DNA of 64,000 bases, from the NCBI RefSeq assembly GCF_040939455.1, contig NC_134109.1, positions 52,356,001 through 52,420,000 of the forward strand, given 5' to 3'. The notes under the pieces were generated by a model. It did not search any database. It was not told the origin of the DNA and saw nothing but the letters and a program-made list of their open reading frames with translations. Both the position numbers and the translations under genes were made by a program. Shown here one piece after another: positions 12,368-24,596 of the stretch; positions within the stretch are counted from its first letter, which is position 1; every line of letters starts with the position of its first letter. This DNA comes from Microcebus murinus. Taxonomy: Eukaryota > Chordata > Mammalia > Primates > Cheirogaleidae.

Positions 12368-12585
12368 CATTTACTGTGATTTACTGTGTTCTAACTGCAT
12401 GCCAGAAACTGTAATAGAAACCTTTTCATACCTTATCTCAATTAGGTGACACACCATTCTAGGAGGTTGAGGCTAATGTCTTTACTGTACGAATGATGAA
12501 ACTGAGGCAGAGGATAGACCCATCCAAGGCCACACAGTAAGGGGCAGAGCTGAGTTTCCAACTCAGTTCTGTCTGCTGTCAATGT
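12368..12585 (+). mobile_element. MIR SINE
   Basis: Follows the MIR order: ACTGCATGCCAGAAACTGT, TACCTTATCTCAATTAGG, ATGATGAAACTGAGGCAGAG, then CAAGGCCACACAGTAAGG.GCAGAGCTG. It is nearly full length for this ancient tRNA-derived SINE. Confidence 0.9.
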
Positions 12586-12821
12586 TTTTTCTTACTTAGT
12601 TACTTTTTTTAGTGAGTAGGAAATTCAAACAACAAAGAAGTAAATAAGACATCAAAGTCTTCCCTTTTTCCTCTCCTCCCCCACTCTGGTTTTATTTTTT
12701 ACAGAAAAATATTTGCTGTTAAGAGTTTCATTCAGAACCCCTGCTGTGTATTTATGGGCATAAAGAGAGATACCACTACGTAACAGTTCCCTCCCTCCCT
12801 CCCTTCCTTTCTTTTCTTTTA

Positions 12822-13462
12822 AAATTTTTTTTTTTATTTTAGCATATTTTGGGGGTACACGTGTTAAGATTACGTATATTGCCCATGCCTCCCTCTCATC
12901 TCAAGGCAGAGCCTCAAGCGTGACCATCCCCCAAATGTTGCACATCTCACTCATTGTATTTGTATATACTCATCCCCTCCTCCCCCCTCTCGGACACCAG
13001 ATAAAGGTTATTCCTATATGTACACTGAAGTGTTAATCTGTTAATACCAATTTGCTTGTGAGCACATGTGGTGCTTGTTTTTCCATTCTTGAGATACTTC
13101 ACTTAATAGAATGGCTTCCAGCTCTATCCAGGAAAATACAAAATGTGCTATATCACCATTGTTTCTTAAAGCTGAATAGTACTCCATGGTATACATATGC
13201 CACATTTTATTAATCCATTCATGAATTGATATGCATTTGGGTTGTTTCCACAACTTTGCAGTTATGAATTGTGCTGCTATAAACATTTGAGTGCAGGTGT
13301 CCCATTTGTAGAGTGTCACTTGGTTTAATCTTTTGGGTAGATACTCAGTAGTGGAACTGCTGGATCAAATGGTAGATCTACCTGTATCACTTTAAGGTAT
13401 CTCTATATTGCTTTCCACAGAGGTTGAACTAGTTTGCAGTCCCACCAGCAGTATAATGGTTA
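12822..13462 (-). mobile_element. Lemur-type L1, 5'-truncated, 3' UTR plus ORF2 end
   Basis: A T-rich tail at the left is followed by TTTTAGCATATTTTGGGGGT and the 3' UTR. On the minus strand at 13041-13319 an open piece encodes the ORF2 C-terminus (TMEYYSALRNNGDIAHFVFSW). Well preserved compared with the L1M copies nearby, so younger. The 92-codon frame is a fragment of ORF2, not a separate gene. Confidence 0.92.
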
Positions 13463-13489
13463 GGAATGTATATGCACTCTAGATATAGG

Positions 13490-13708
13490 CAGAACTGGTT
13501 TTGGAATATGAAATGTGCACTTAATTATAAGCAACATGTCATTTTGAGCAACTTATTTAAACTCTTGGTGCCTCAGTGTTTTCATCTTTTAAATGGGAAT
13601 GTTAATAGTATCATAAAGTTGTGAGGATTAAATGCAATAATTATGTGGCAATAATATGCCTGACACTGAGTAACCACTTACTAAATGGTTGCTTTTATTA
13701 TTATTGTT
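13490..13708 (-). mobile_element. MIR SINE, reverse orientation
   Basis: Contains the reverse MIR core: GAGCAACTTATTTAAACTCT, GTGCCTCAGTGTTTTCATCT, AAATGGGAATGTTAATAGTA and GTTGTGAGGATTAAATG. Confidence 0.88.
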
Positions 13709-14814
13709 TAATAACTACTCTGGTAGAATTTTTCAACTAATATCATTATTCCTTTTTGATAATTGTCCTTCTTGTCTTTTTGGATCTTACACAGACTTTC
13801 CAAGCTATCTACTGTTCCAGATCTCACATGCCTCTAATTTTCTCTTGCTTCAGCACATATGAGTGCGAGTTCCCTCCTCCCAGACACTCTTCCCATGGGC
13901 CAGCTGAGTAAATAGTGCAGATCTAAGCATTTGTTGCTTGCATTCTCTGAAACCTTCCTAGACTTTCTTGGATGATTAGGTACTTGCCCTTCCTTAGACC
14001 ACCATACACATGAGTACATATCTCTGTCACAGGGCAGAAATCAGAATAGATCAACTCTTTGTATGTTTGTCTTCTCAGCTTGGTGGTATATTCTGTGTTA
14101 ACTATGTCTCTGAGGTATGGTGTGTACTGAGTATATACAGATAGTACATGTGTGGACCTATTATCAAAATGTGTGCATAAAGGAATTATTGAACTTTAGC
14201 AATCCCTTCATCTCTCTGAGACTTTTCTGGCTCCTCTTCATAATTCCATCTCCACATACAGAAAATTTTTAATGTTTTGGGTTCTAATCTTTTACTCTTT
14301 CTTTTTACTCTATGCTCAGTCAAACCTATCCATTTTGAATGCTTCAAATGACACAATGGTGGGTAATTTCCCAATCTATATATCTTTCCTTGTCTCTCTT
14401 CTGGCCCCAAAATATTTTTTTGTATTTTTCTGCCAAACGTGTCAACATTAATAAAACACACCAGCTCAAGCTTCATTTCCCCACTCCAAATTCTTCCTCT
14501 TTCTCTCCTACTAGCACTCAACACAAAAGTTTTCCATAGCAGCACTTTTCTTCTTCTCACCCAATCTTGAAGATTAGAAATCAGATACTTACAACAGCAT
14601 GTTATATTTGTGTAGAACTCTACTGCTGACAAGATTGTTAACATATGATATTTTATTTCATCCTGTAAAAATTCTCAAGTAACACTATTATTCCAGATTT
14701 ATTAAAGAGACTATGTTTTCCAGTTTTTATACAATTCCCTAAATCTACCTAATTTATACTAATAGCAAGAACTACTTTTTTGTTCCATATCCATTTTTAA
14801 TTCCCACATATTAT

Positions 14815-14905
14815 TTCTTACAAAAATGCTATAAGGCGGTTATTTTTCACAGAAGAAACATTTGAATTTCAGAAGGTTAAAGAGCTTGAAATAGTCCCTT
14901 AGCTG
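14815..14905 (+). repeat. Possible MIR fragment
   Basis: The order GCTATAAGG.GGTTATTTTTCACAGAAGAAACATTTG..TTCAGAAGGTTAAAGAGCTTG resembles the MIR 3' half, much decayed. Confidence 0.35.
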
Positions 14906-15395
14906 AGCCTCCTCTCATTAATTCTTCCTTCCTCTTCTTGTGTGATAAACAGTTACCTGAATCACTTTCCTATAATGCTGCCAGAATGGTATCACTTAGC
15001 TCATAATATACTTTCAGTGAATAATCACTGCTTGTTGATGCTGCCTTAGTGCAAATAGTGCATCTGGTGTTTAAGATACAATATAAAGTTGCCTTATATT
15101 ATAATTAAAAACATGTTTCATGCCAGATTTTCCAATATTCTGTAATACATTATTTCTAAATTGAATTCTTCACCATATATCCTTAAACTTTCCCATATGA
15201 ATTTTTATTTATGCCAGTAACCCTGTCTAAAAAAAATCATACTCAAATCTACCTGACAGCTTTTGAGACCTCTATCTGATATAAACTTCACAAATCTTTA
15301 ATTCATCAAATAGGATTATAATGTCTTGTAATGAATTCCCATAATGATTTGTATTTTCTGAATGGTACTTTGCATATCCTACCTTGACTTTTAGG
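14906..15395 (+). repeat. Probable L2 LINE 3' region
   Basis: The sequence follows the L2 3' layout: TATAATGCTGCCAGAATGGT, a middle with AATCATACTCAAATCTACCT, then TCTGATATAAACTTCACAAA. Identity is low and no frame remains. Confidence 0.45.
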
Positions 15396-15407
15396 TTTTT
15401 TATTTCT

Positions 15408-16580
15408 CATTCTCTTTTTTTTTTTTGACATATAAAACGCTGCACATAATTAATATATACAATTTGATGATTTGGAGATAAAGTATACAAATGTGAAACA
15501 TTACTATATCCATGCCATAAACCTATCTATCACACCCCAAAGGTTTCTCTTGCTCTCTTATTTATTATTACTAGTATCATTTTGTGTTAAAAAACACTGA
15601 ACATAAGACCTGCCCACTTAGTAAATTTTTAAGTATACCATACAATATTGTTAACTATAGGCAGTATATTGTACAGTGGACCTATAGAACTTGTTTATCT
15701 TGTTTAAGTGAAACTTTGTACTTTTGACTAATACCTCCATGTTTTCCTCCCCCAGACTTCTGGCAACCCCCATTCCAATCTGCTTTTGTGAGTCTATTTT
15801 ATTAATTGATTCATCATGTAAGTAATTCATGTAATATTTGTCCTTCTGTGTCTAGATTATTTCATTTAGTATAATGTCTTCCAGGTTCATTCATGTTGTC
15901 ACAAATGGCACAATTTCCTTCTTATTTTAAGGATGAATAATATTCCATTGTATGTGTATACCACAGTTTCTTTATCCATTTATCTGTTGATGAACATTAG
16001 GTTGCTTCCCTGTCTTGACTATTGTGAATAATGTTCCAATGAACATGGGAGTATAGTATAATTTGGAGATATGTATTTCATTTCATTTGGGTACATATCC
16101 AGAAGTGGAATTGCTGGGTCATATTATAGTTGGTATTTTTAGTTTTTTGAGGAACTTCCATACTGTTTTCCATAGTGGCTGCACCAATTTACACTTCTAC
16201 CAATAGCATACAAAGGCTCCTTTTTATCTATATTCTCTCCCAGGTTCTCTCTCTCTCTCTCTTTTTTAATATAACAGCTATTCTAACAGGTGTGAAATGA
16301 TATCTAATTGTGGTTTTGACTTGCATTTCCCTTATAGTGATGCTGAGCATCTTTTCATATACCTGTTGGCCATTTATATGTCTTTTTTTGAAAAATGTCT
16401 ACTCAGCTTCTTTGCCCATTTTTTTAGTTGGGTTATTATTATTTTTTTTGAATTGTAAGAGTTCTTATATTTTTGGATATTAACCCCTTATCATACATAT
16501 GACTTGCAAATTTTTTTTGTATTCTACATGCTATGTTTTCACTCTGTTGATTGTTATCTCTGTTGTTGATAGGACCTAAG
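15408..16580 (-). mobile_element. Old L1 (L1MA/MB-like), 3' UTR and ORF2 C-terminal region
   Basis: Minus-strand L1 with hallmarks ATTGTTAACTATAGGCAGTA, TAATATTCCATTGTATGTGT, GAAGTGGAATTGCTGGGTCA and GTGGCTGCACCAATTTACA. A T-run at its left end marks the 3' tail. ORF2 homology stops near 16580. Minus-strand 5'-end L1 sequence resumes at 17890. Confidence 0.88.
16246..16262. repeat. (TC)n tract inside L1
   Basis: Eight to nine CT units arisen within the L1 body. Confidence 0.85.
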
Positions 16581-17889
16581 TCCAGTAAAATTAACTTTAA
16601 AAATTTATTTAATTAAAAAAGATAAAACCTGGGACTTAGAAGTACACATTAACAAAGGTAAACTCAGTTGTGGGTATTGAAGTGGGGAGGAATAGAAACA
16701 ACAGAGTCAAGTTCATGCTGGAGGTTAGATACTGGATCTGATTAAGAAAGAGGAAGGAAAAAAGAGAGTAAAGCATGACTAGAGATGGAAAAGTCAGAAA
16801 CAAGTACAATTTTCTCCTCTCTTTTACTATGTGTGTGATCTCATGGGGACACCTATATAGCACCAATCAACAGGCAGTCACATCATGATTTTCTCAATAT
16901 TTCATGACTGGATAACACCACCTGCACAATGCAAAACACACTCGTGTTCTCAGGGGATCTGTGATGAAATCTACCTAAAGCTTTAGGTTTTCTCATTGAA
17001 AAATTTTGAATACCCAAAAGCTATAATGTATCTTTTTAGGACATATAAGCACTTTTAGTTTCTGGCGCCTATTTTTGATATTAATTTAATATCTATCACA
17101 TGAATCTACTATACATAGATACATAAAGTATAATATTATATGAACAATTGACAAATGTATATTTGCATTAAAGTCAGAGAATATCATTTCTCTATTTTTG
17201 TGAAAGTGTAACTAATTAAATAAGTCATCCTCCTTCACAGCAAAAATTTAATAAAAACATAAGGTAGAATTGAAGTAGAATTATTACTTTGCTCTTTAAG
17301 AGAATATAATATTCTCTAATGTTGATCTTACATCAAATCTTGTTGTTTGTGTTTTCTAGTTTGAACCTATCCTTGTAAAATCCAACTTTAGTAATTTTCA
17401 CAAAACAATAAAATAGCTTAGGGAAGAGGGTATAATAGAAAGTAGTTTTATTTGCTAATCATTCTCCCTCCAACACATACAAACACAAAAAGTAGGATTG
17501 TCTTAGGGAAATCATTCAATTTACACACCTTTTTGTTTAGGGAACTGGTTCTTGTGTTGGACATCCTATATGAGTGTATATCTGATACCCTAAAGAGTAA
17601 GTCTTGGTAGACCTTTGGGTTTAGTTCACTTCATAAATAATATTGGGAGGCAGTAAATACCTGCATATAGCATCCAAAGACATATTGGTTGTTTCACTCT
17701 GGATCCCAGGCAAGTTTCTATTCCAGACTGTGACAAAATACTGACATTTTAGGTGTGAAATAGCTGTGTCTTAAAATTAAAGATAAAAGGGTAATAAATG
17801 AGAAGAACTGAGCAGCTATATTATATGTTGGGATCTAATGATACTGGTTCTGGAACACTATACCTTTCTGAGGACATCTTTAGCTAATC
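16581..17889. other. Unassigned sequence between two L1 parts
   Basis: 1.3 kb without recognisable repeat or gene, lying between the 3' and 5' sections of minus-strand L1 sequence. A 76-codon minus-strand frame at 16636-16866 resembles nothing known. Confidence 0.45.
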
Positions 17890-19925
17890 GTAGGCCTTTA
17901 TAGTGAGTTTTACACCTTCACATGTTTTCCTTTTGTTCATTAGCATCCTTTCACTTCAACTTGAAGAACTCCCTTGGGCATTTCTTGTAACACACATCTA
18001 GTGGTGATGAACTACCTCAGCATCTGTCTGGGAATTCCTGTATCTCTACTTCATTTCTGAAGGGCATCTTTGACATGTATTGTATTCTTGATTGACGGCA
18101 TTTTTTCTTTTTAGCACTTTAAATATATCATACTCTTCTCTCCTATTCTACAAGGTTTCTGCCTACAAGGTTTCTGCTGAGGAATCCACTTACAGTCTTA
18201 GGAAGGGTTCCTTTGTAAGTTATGAGTCACTTTTCTCTTACTGCTTTCAAATTTCCTTGTCTTTAACTTTTGAGAATTCAATTATAGTGCTTTGGTGAAG
18301 ATTTCTTTGTGCTTATCCTATTTAAGCCTCATGCATGTGGATACTCATTTCCCCCTCCAGATTTGGGAAGTTTTTTGTTTCTTTAAATAAGCTTTCTGCC
18401 CTTGCCTCTTTTCCTGCTCCTTCTTGAAATTTCATAATGCATATGATGGTTCTCTTGATGGTGTCCCATGAGTCCTGTAGGCTTTATTCACTCTGTCCCT
18501 CTTTTTTGTTGTTGTTGTTTGTTCTGAGGGGGTTTTGTTTATTTGTTTGTTTAATCCTCTGACTGGGTCATTTCAAATGACTTGTCCTCAAGCTCCATGC
18601 TTCTTTCTTCTCCTTAAATGAGTCTATTGTTGAAGCATTCTATTGAGTTTTTTAACTTAGTCATTGCATACTTCTGCTCCTTTTGTATGGTTCTTTGTTA
18701 TGGTTTCGATTTCATTGTTGAACTTCACATTTTGTTTATGTGAACATAAACAAATTTTGATTTGATTTTGTTTAGCTGTCTGTGTTCTTTTGTAGTTCAC
18801 TATCTTCCACAAGATAATTATTTTTAAATTCTTTGTCAGACTATTCATAGATCTCCATTTCTGTAGGGCTGGTTACTACTGCTTTATTTTGTTGATATGG
18901 TGTTGTCATGTTCCCTGATTAGTCATTATCCTCATCATCTTGTGCCTGTGTGTTGGAGTGTGTATGTTTGAATAAGTAGGCATCTCCTGTACTATTTACA
19001 GACTGGCTTTTGTAGGGTAAACCTTTTATCAGTCAGCCCATCTAAAGGGTCCATACAGGCTCACTGCTGCTACCTGGGTCAGTGGGTGGGCATGCCTGGT
19101 GCCTAAGTCTGAAGGAATGATCCCGGTGCTTGGATTCAATGAGGTGATCCTGGTTCTTAGATTCATGTTGGCACTGGTTATGCAGAAGCAGGCTTGGATC
19201 TGGCCCTGGATCCTGGGTTCTTAGGGGCTAGCCTGTAGACCGGGCCCATGAGTGTGAGCCTGCTATCTGGTGCCATGGGGGCTGGCCTCAAGCTTGGTGC
19301 CACACCAACAGATCTGGCACAGGGATAGGCCTGAGACATGGATCTGAAGGAGCAAGCCTGAAGTCCAAGGCTGTGGAGATGGCCTGGAACTGAGTCAGGC
19401 CTTGTACTGGCCTGAAAAAGGACTAGAGCCTGGGACTATGGGAACCAAACTGGCACTGGTTTGGATCTGGAGCTTAGGTCCAGAGCAAAAGGCCTAGTCT
19501 GATCCCACAGGAGGCAGCCTAAAGCCTCAGGCCATGAGGGCCAGTCTTGCACTTGGATGGACTTAAAGCCTGGGGCTGTTGGGGTTGGCATAGCTCCAGA
19601 ATTCACAGGGGTGGTCCTAGTACTGGGGCTCTTGGCAAACTCAGGTACTTACTTCACCCTCCTTCCTCTACACAGAGGGTACCTCACCGAGCTGCATGGG
19701 CTTGGGGGAGGGCTGATGCTGACAATGTAAAATTATCCTTCCCACTCTCTTCAAGGCCTCTTTTTAAATTTGTGTACTCCACTTGTGTACTATAATAACT
19801 CACTTGAATTCCTTATGTCTTATCAAGGTATTTTTCTGTGTGATGGTTGTTCAAATTGATGTTACTATGAGGGGATGAGTGCTGGAAACTCTTGCTCCAC
19901 CCATCTTGCTGACAACACTCTCTCC
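17890..19925 (-). mobile_element. 5' end of an old L1 (5' UTR and leader), reverse orientation
   Basis: On the minus strand the right edge reads like an L1 start (AGCAAGATGGGTGGAGCAAG). Next comes a G-rich 5' UTR with decayed tandem units of the kind GGCCTGGAGCCTGGG (about 19080-19640), then L1 leader sequence whose plus-strand text includes CTTGATGGTGTCCCATGAGT and CATAGATCTCCATTTCTGTA. The elevated GC at 19.0-19.7 kb is therefore an L1 promoter region and not a host CpG island or exon cluster. Confidence 0.78.
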
Positions 19926-21699
19926 ACTCTAATGAGTAATTTTTTTACTGTAACAGAGTTATTAGGTAAGAGAGAGCCAATTGAATGTTGGAAAAAATTT
20001 ATCAAAAATAATGATAGGATTTTAGAGTATTTGACCTTAAGCCAGTTTCAATTGTCAAGGTAATCCTAGTGTCCCAAACCTCCAATCATATGTAAATTTA
20101 AGAATATTTGGAATTTTTCTCTCAATTGCTATGTTTATATGCAGACTATAGTTTTAAATTATTAAGGTGAAATTTTTTATATAAAAATAGTAAACTGAAC
20201 CCATTCTTATTTTAGAAGACTGCAAATAAAGTGTTCTATCTACCTATAATATTTCTGTTGACCCTGATCTCAACAAAGTATTAATATTCAAGTTCTGCTT
20301 CAGTATCAGCAATTGGGGGTGAAGATTAAGTTTGGCCCAGAAAGGTTTCGCCTCAGAGAGCCAAAGGCAATAAAAATATCGATAAAAGCTAAAACAGATG
20401 TTTCATTTTATTCCTAACAAGTTTTTCAACAAGTGGACTAAGCAGGGCCAGGACTTGGGTGAGGCAAATGAAGTGCCTGAGGCACCATATTTAAGGAATC
20501 ACTCATTCTCAGCTGCTAACAAGTAAGGCAAGGAGTGTGACATGCAGAAGAGATTCCGTGCTTTTTGTCTCACATGTAGGCAATCAGTACTTCAGTGAAG
20601 GATCAGGACATTCTATAGGTGAGCTTAGAGGGTACAACACCGTAACGTATTTTAGTGCTATTTGCACAGATGGTGGAGATGGCTTCCATGCTGATTTTTT
20701 AATGGTGCAGTTAGCTGAAATGAGCACCTAGTGCTACATAGGAAAATCTTTGTAGCAAAGTATCTTCTCCTTGGTTATTTTATTTAATACACTCTTCAAA
20801 GCTGTCCATATAAAAGATAAACAATCTCATGGTATATATGAACATTAATAGATATCTCAAAAATTTAGTTTATTATAAAAAAGGAAACTTGGATGTTTTG
20901 ATTTTGTGTTCTCAACAATCTGTTAGTATGAGAGAAATAATCATATTTTATACTTCCAGGGAGAGAGGACACGGGCACTAAGTCTAACATTCTCCCCATA
21001 TTTCACTATGAAAAGCCATCTTATTATATGAAGATATATGTCTTGTTCTTTCTGCTTTATATTCTACATTTTGCGAGCTCATGTCCATTTAAGTATTTAT
21101 ACTTTCCCCAAGATATCACCTGATAATTTGGATTATTGAGAGTTACTAATTAATCACAACTTTCCACTTCATTATGTTCTAGACCAATAAAAAAAAAAAA
21201 AACTAGATAAAGAGCCCCATGGAAAATACACAGTAAAACTGGTTTTGAGAATAACATTTCAAGCCCAAAACCAACAGGAGCCTTTGAAATACATTTTCCA
21301 CCCCAAATCTAGGGACCTGAGTCTGTAGAACTGACACTTAGCCAAGAAGTCAGAGTGAAGGAGCACATCCTGCCTCACATGCCTTGTAGTAATAGGGCAA
21401 GTAAGGGATCTGTACTTTCCAAAAGTAGGAGTGGAAGGAGGACCTGCTTTACCTTCTGGCCATGAACTGAAAGCAAGAGAGAGGGAGAGAGAGAGAAAAT
21501 GAAAAATCTGGGCTACTAGGGTCAGTTATTTTCATTTCAATTTTACCTATCACTTTTAATATATAGGGAACAGTAATTGAGAAGTGAATAACAGAGGAAA
21601 AGCCTTTCTTCTAATCAATGTCTGAGAGAATAGAAGTGGCACTAAATGTTCTATGTTTTGTTCAAAGCAGTAATATTTGGAGAGGGAAAGCAGAGCTTC
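19926..21699. other. Unassigned sequence
   Basis: No gene or named repeat recognised. A segment near 20450-20500 (GGGTGAGGCAAATGAAGTGCCTGAGGCACC) faintly recalls an old mammalian repeat, too short to call. A GA-rich patch lies at 21476-21500. Confidence 0.45.
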
Positions 21700-21895
21700 C
21701 TCTATAGTATATCCTACATACTAGGAAAGCATTTTATATGCATTATCTTTTTTTATCCTAGGAAGAACCCTATGACTTGGGGAATTTATACTCCCATTTT
21801 ACAGGTTCAGGACTTGAGGCTTAGAGAAGTTTGATAACTTGGCCCATGCAGCAAGGTGAGTGTAGAGCAGAAGTTGTACTCAAACCTGTACTCTG
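21700..21895 (+). mobile_element. MIR SINE
   Basis: MIR core in order: GCATTTTATATGCATTATC, GAACCCTATGACTTGGGGAA, CCCATTTTACAGGTTCAGGA, GAGAAGTTTGATAACTTGGC. Confidence 0.88.
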
Positions 21896-22099
21896 AAATA
21901 CTGCAAGGTATTTTATCACATATCCTTCTATGACCCAGTTTGGAATATCACTTTTTTTTATGTGTTGCTTCCTTTATTCCACCTAGTAGATATAGAGTTC
22001 TACTGTCAGCATCTCCACACTTAATTAGTACATATATAGGTCTTTAAACACCCTAGAATTTTTGCCATTTATTTAGTTGCATTTATTATCTCCTTTACT

Positions 22100-22190
22100 T
22101 GATTTTAAGCTAGATGGAGGAGGTGTTTATGTCTAAATACTATTGGTGTACCACATAGAACTTCACAAATGTTTATTCAGTGACTTAAAG
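22100..22190 (+). repeat. Probable L2 LINE 3' end
   Basis: TGATTTTAAGCTAGATGGAGGAGG..TGTACCACATAGAACTTCAC.AATGTTTATTCAGTG follows the L2 terminus (TGTAAGCTCC...AGGGCAGG...CATAGTAGGYRCTCAATAAATG). Decayed. Confidence 0.45.
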
Positions 22191-23115
22191 TTTGCTTCGG
22201 AAAATTTAATAATTTCTTTAGTTCTGAGGCTTAAAAATGGTGAGAATTTAATTATCACTGTAGACACATTTTCTGTTTCCTTTAAGATAAAATTAATATT
22301 TTGATGTGTTTGACATGGTGTTCAGTTGAATGCAGAATTAATCTCTCAATATCAAGGTCTCTGATTTAAATTATTTTCTTTAGCAAAAAGTCCATTTGGA
22401 AATAAATGTTCTTTTGAACTCTATAGCTCTTGAATTGGTGCCATTGTGTTAAAATCCCTAACACTGTTTGGTACCAATTGAATTGGGATGTAAAAAGAAA
22501 GCTATTATTAACCTGTAACTCTTTTTTCTCAACTGGAATTCTGCCTGAGGTCTGACAGGCTTTATTTTAAGCCCCAACTACTTATATGAAGAGTTTACAC
22601 TCAAACCCTGAGATTTTGAAAGCTAATCATCATGGTGTGTGCATGAAATTCTGAGTCTTTTCTACATCTGTTATCTGTTTGAAAATTCTGACCTACGGGC
22701 ACGAAGTATTTGAAATGCAGACCATATGGAACATCTGCAAATTTCTCATTTCCATTTGGTGGGCCATAACTAAAACCCATCTCTTCCTAGTTCATTACTT
22801 CACTCACTAATGATTAGTGCTACATCAGGTCTGTTTCAATTCCCCTTTCTGGCTCAATAGTTCTCTATGCCTTTCATTTCCTGCTGTCTTGAACTCTGTT
22901 TCACTTGCTCCCCTCGATCTCATTTACTATAATGATAAGACTTCCTCTACAAATTATTTAGTTTCAATTAAGTATCCAAGGAGACCAGACCTTAACAACA
23001 CTTTACCTCTCAAGTTAGATTACCACTTGTCTTGAGCACACCTCGTTCCAAAGAGTACTTGTGACATTTTCATTCATAAGTCTCATGCTTATGTAAGGGC
23101 ACATTCTGTTTAGAA
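22191..23115. other. Unassigned sequence
   Basis: No gene, RNA or repeat recognised; short accidental frames only. Confidence 0.5.
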
Positions 23116-23167
23116 TACACACACACACACAAACACTGACATATACATATATATACTTATATATATT
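23116..23167. repeat. (AC)n/(TA)n microsatellite
   Basis: About nine AC units followed by an impure TATACATATATATAC run. Confidence 0.85.
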
Positions 23168-24500
23168 CACGTATACATATTTACTTTCCAATTTTATGTA
23201 AATTCAATTGGTCTACTCTTTATATTGAAGTTTTTTTCTTATGTATTTGAAGATGACAGTAAGGATAAATTACCTTTATAGTATTTTTAGGCTTTTATAC
23301 TATTCATTAATTTTGGCAAGACATTTAGGGAAGAAGTTATTGCGTACACAACAAGCATCTTTTTTAGAATATTCTATTTATTCTGTGCTTCCTCTCCATA
23401 TCTTCCTCACCAGTGATTGTCCACTTCTAGCCAAGCTTGCATCAAGTCTGCTTGCTCTTCCATTCAATAAATATATGATGTTAACATTTTGGAAAGGAAG
23501 TAATGGCTTTGGAGATGAAACCATCCATGGAAACAGGGCAGGAAGGTGGAAGAAAGCAATGAGAGTTTGATAAATTTGAAAATGATACCTTCTTCCTTCT
23601 CTTTCCATTTAGAGATGACTTGTAAACTTTTGGTATGAGTGGCACATGTAGAAATTTTTCTGTACCATTCTGTATTGACTTTTTAAAAAGCAATAGAAAA
23701 TTTTCTTAATGGTCTTAAGTTTAACTCCATGCTAACAAAAGGTATTGTTCTATATTCTGAGCTATGAACCATCTGAGAACTAGGCATGGGGAACACGAAT
23801 AAAAATATAGGCTTCACAAATGCTAACTCTGTGTTCTAACACAGTTTGGACCACATTTCTTTGTTTTCCCTTCTGAACCTTGGGATCTACACCTGGGTGA
23901 GAGGTACGAAGGGCCACGGCCTCCCTACTAGCCACTAGAAAGGAGCAGAAAGCACGGAAGAACATGTGTGAACTCACGCTCAGTACCTTAAGCCCTGTTC
24001 AGAAGGAAAACACTGACCAATAGATGGCAGCCTTTCTCCATCCCACCAGCCAGGAAAACCTACCTGCCCCCTCTGGCAGGAGGCACTGGAGAAAGGACAG
24101 GAGCTTCTTTGATGTTTTGGAGAGCATTAAGGGATCTAAATATGAGTTGATAAGAAAATATGGGGAGAAAGTGCATGGTTCACCTTACTAATGTCATCTC
24201 TATTAAGAAGAAAACAATAGTGCTTTCATCTTTACTATTTTGTATACAAGCTAAGTTTTTAAGCTTGAAATGCAATTTTATGACCCAGATACTTATTTAT
24301 TTTTAGGTGTTAGAAACCTACAATTTTTTTACTAGTTTGACAAGTAACCATATATTTTAAAGTAATATTATTTAGGAGAGAATTGTTAATTCCAAGGTAG
24401 TCATCAGTCCTGGGGTTAGAGTGGGAAAATATGAAAATATTTAGAGTGAGAAGTCTTGGGAAAGAGGCATGAATGAGAAAAGAAAACAAAGTAAGAAAAA
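23168..24500. other. Repeat-poor, moderately GC-richer unique sequence
   Basis: No repeat hallmarks. The part from about 23770 to 24120 has higher GC than its surroundings and keeps several CpGs. Short overlapping frames on both strands do not resemble a known protein, and none shows splice-site support that I trust. Confidence 0.4.
24017..24030 (+). promoter_or_regulatory. Possible CTCF-like motif
   Basis: CCAATAGATGGCAG fits the CTCF core CCASYAGRKGGCRS with one mismatch. Position and unique-sequence context make it plausible, but a match this short occurs by chance often in a 64-kb window. Confidence 0.2.
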
Positions 24501-24545
24501 GGAGGGAGGGAGGGAGGGAGGGAGGGAGGGAGGGAGGAAGGGAAG

Positions 24546-24589
<44 letters not shown>
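24501..24589. repeat. (GGGA)n and (GA)n purine tract
   Basis: About ten GGGA/GGAG units to 24548, then roughly twenty GA units to 24589. A pure purine strand can form triplex or quadruplex-like structures. The minus-strand frame over it that reads Ser-Leu and Leu-Pro-Pro-Ser repeats is an artefact. Confidence 0.95.

Positions 24590-24596
<7 letters not shown>

Noticed and set aside
12368..12585. tRNA-like gene
   Set aside because: MIRs are tRNA-derived SINEs; no intact tRNA fold or anticodon arm is present.
13041..13319. 92-codon minus-strand frame as a gene
   Set aside because: It is the ORF2 C-terminus of a truncated L1.
19547..19795. GC-rich 82-codon frame or CpG-island-like promoter
   Set aside because: The segment is explained by an old L1 5' UTR in reverse orientation.
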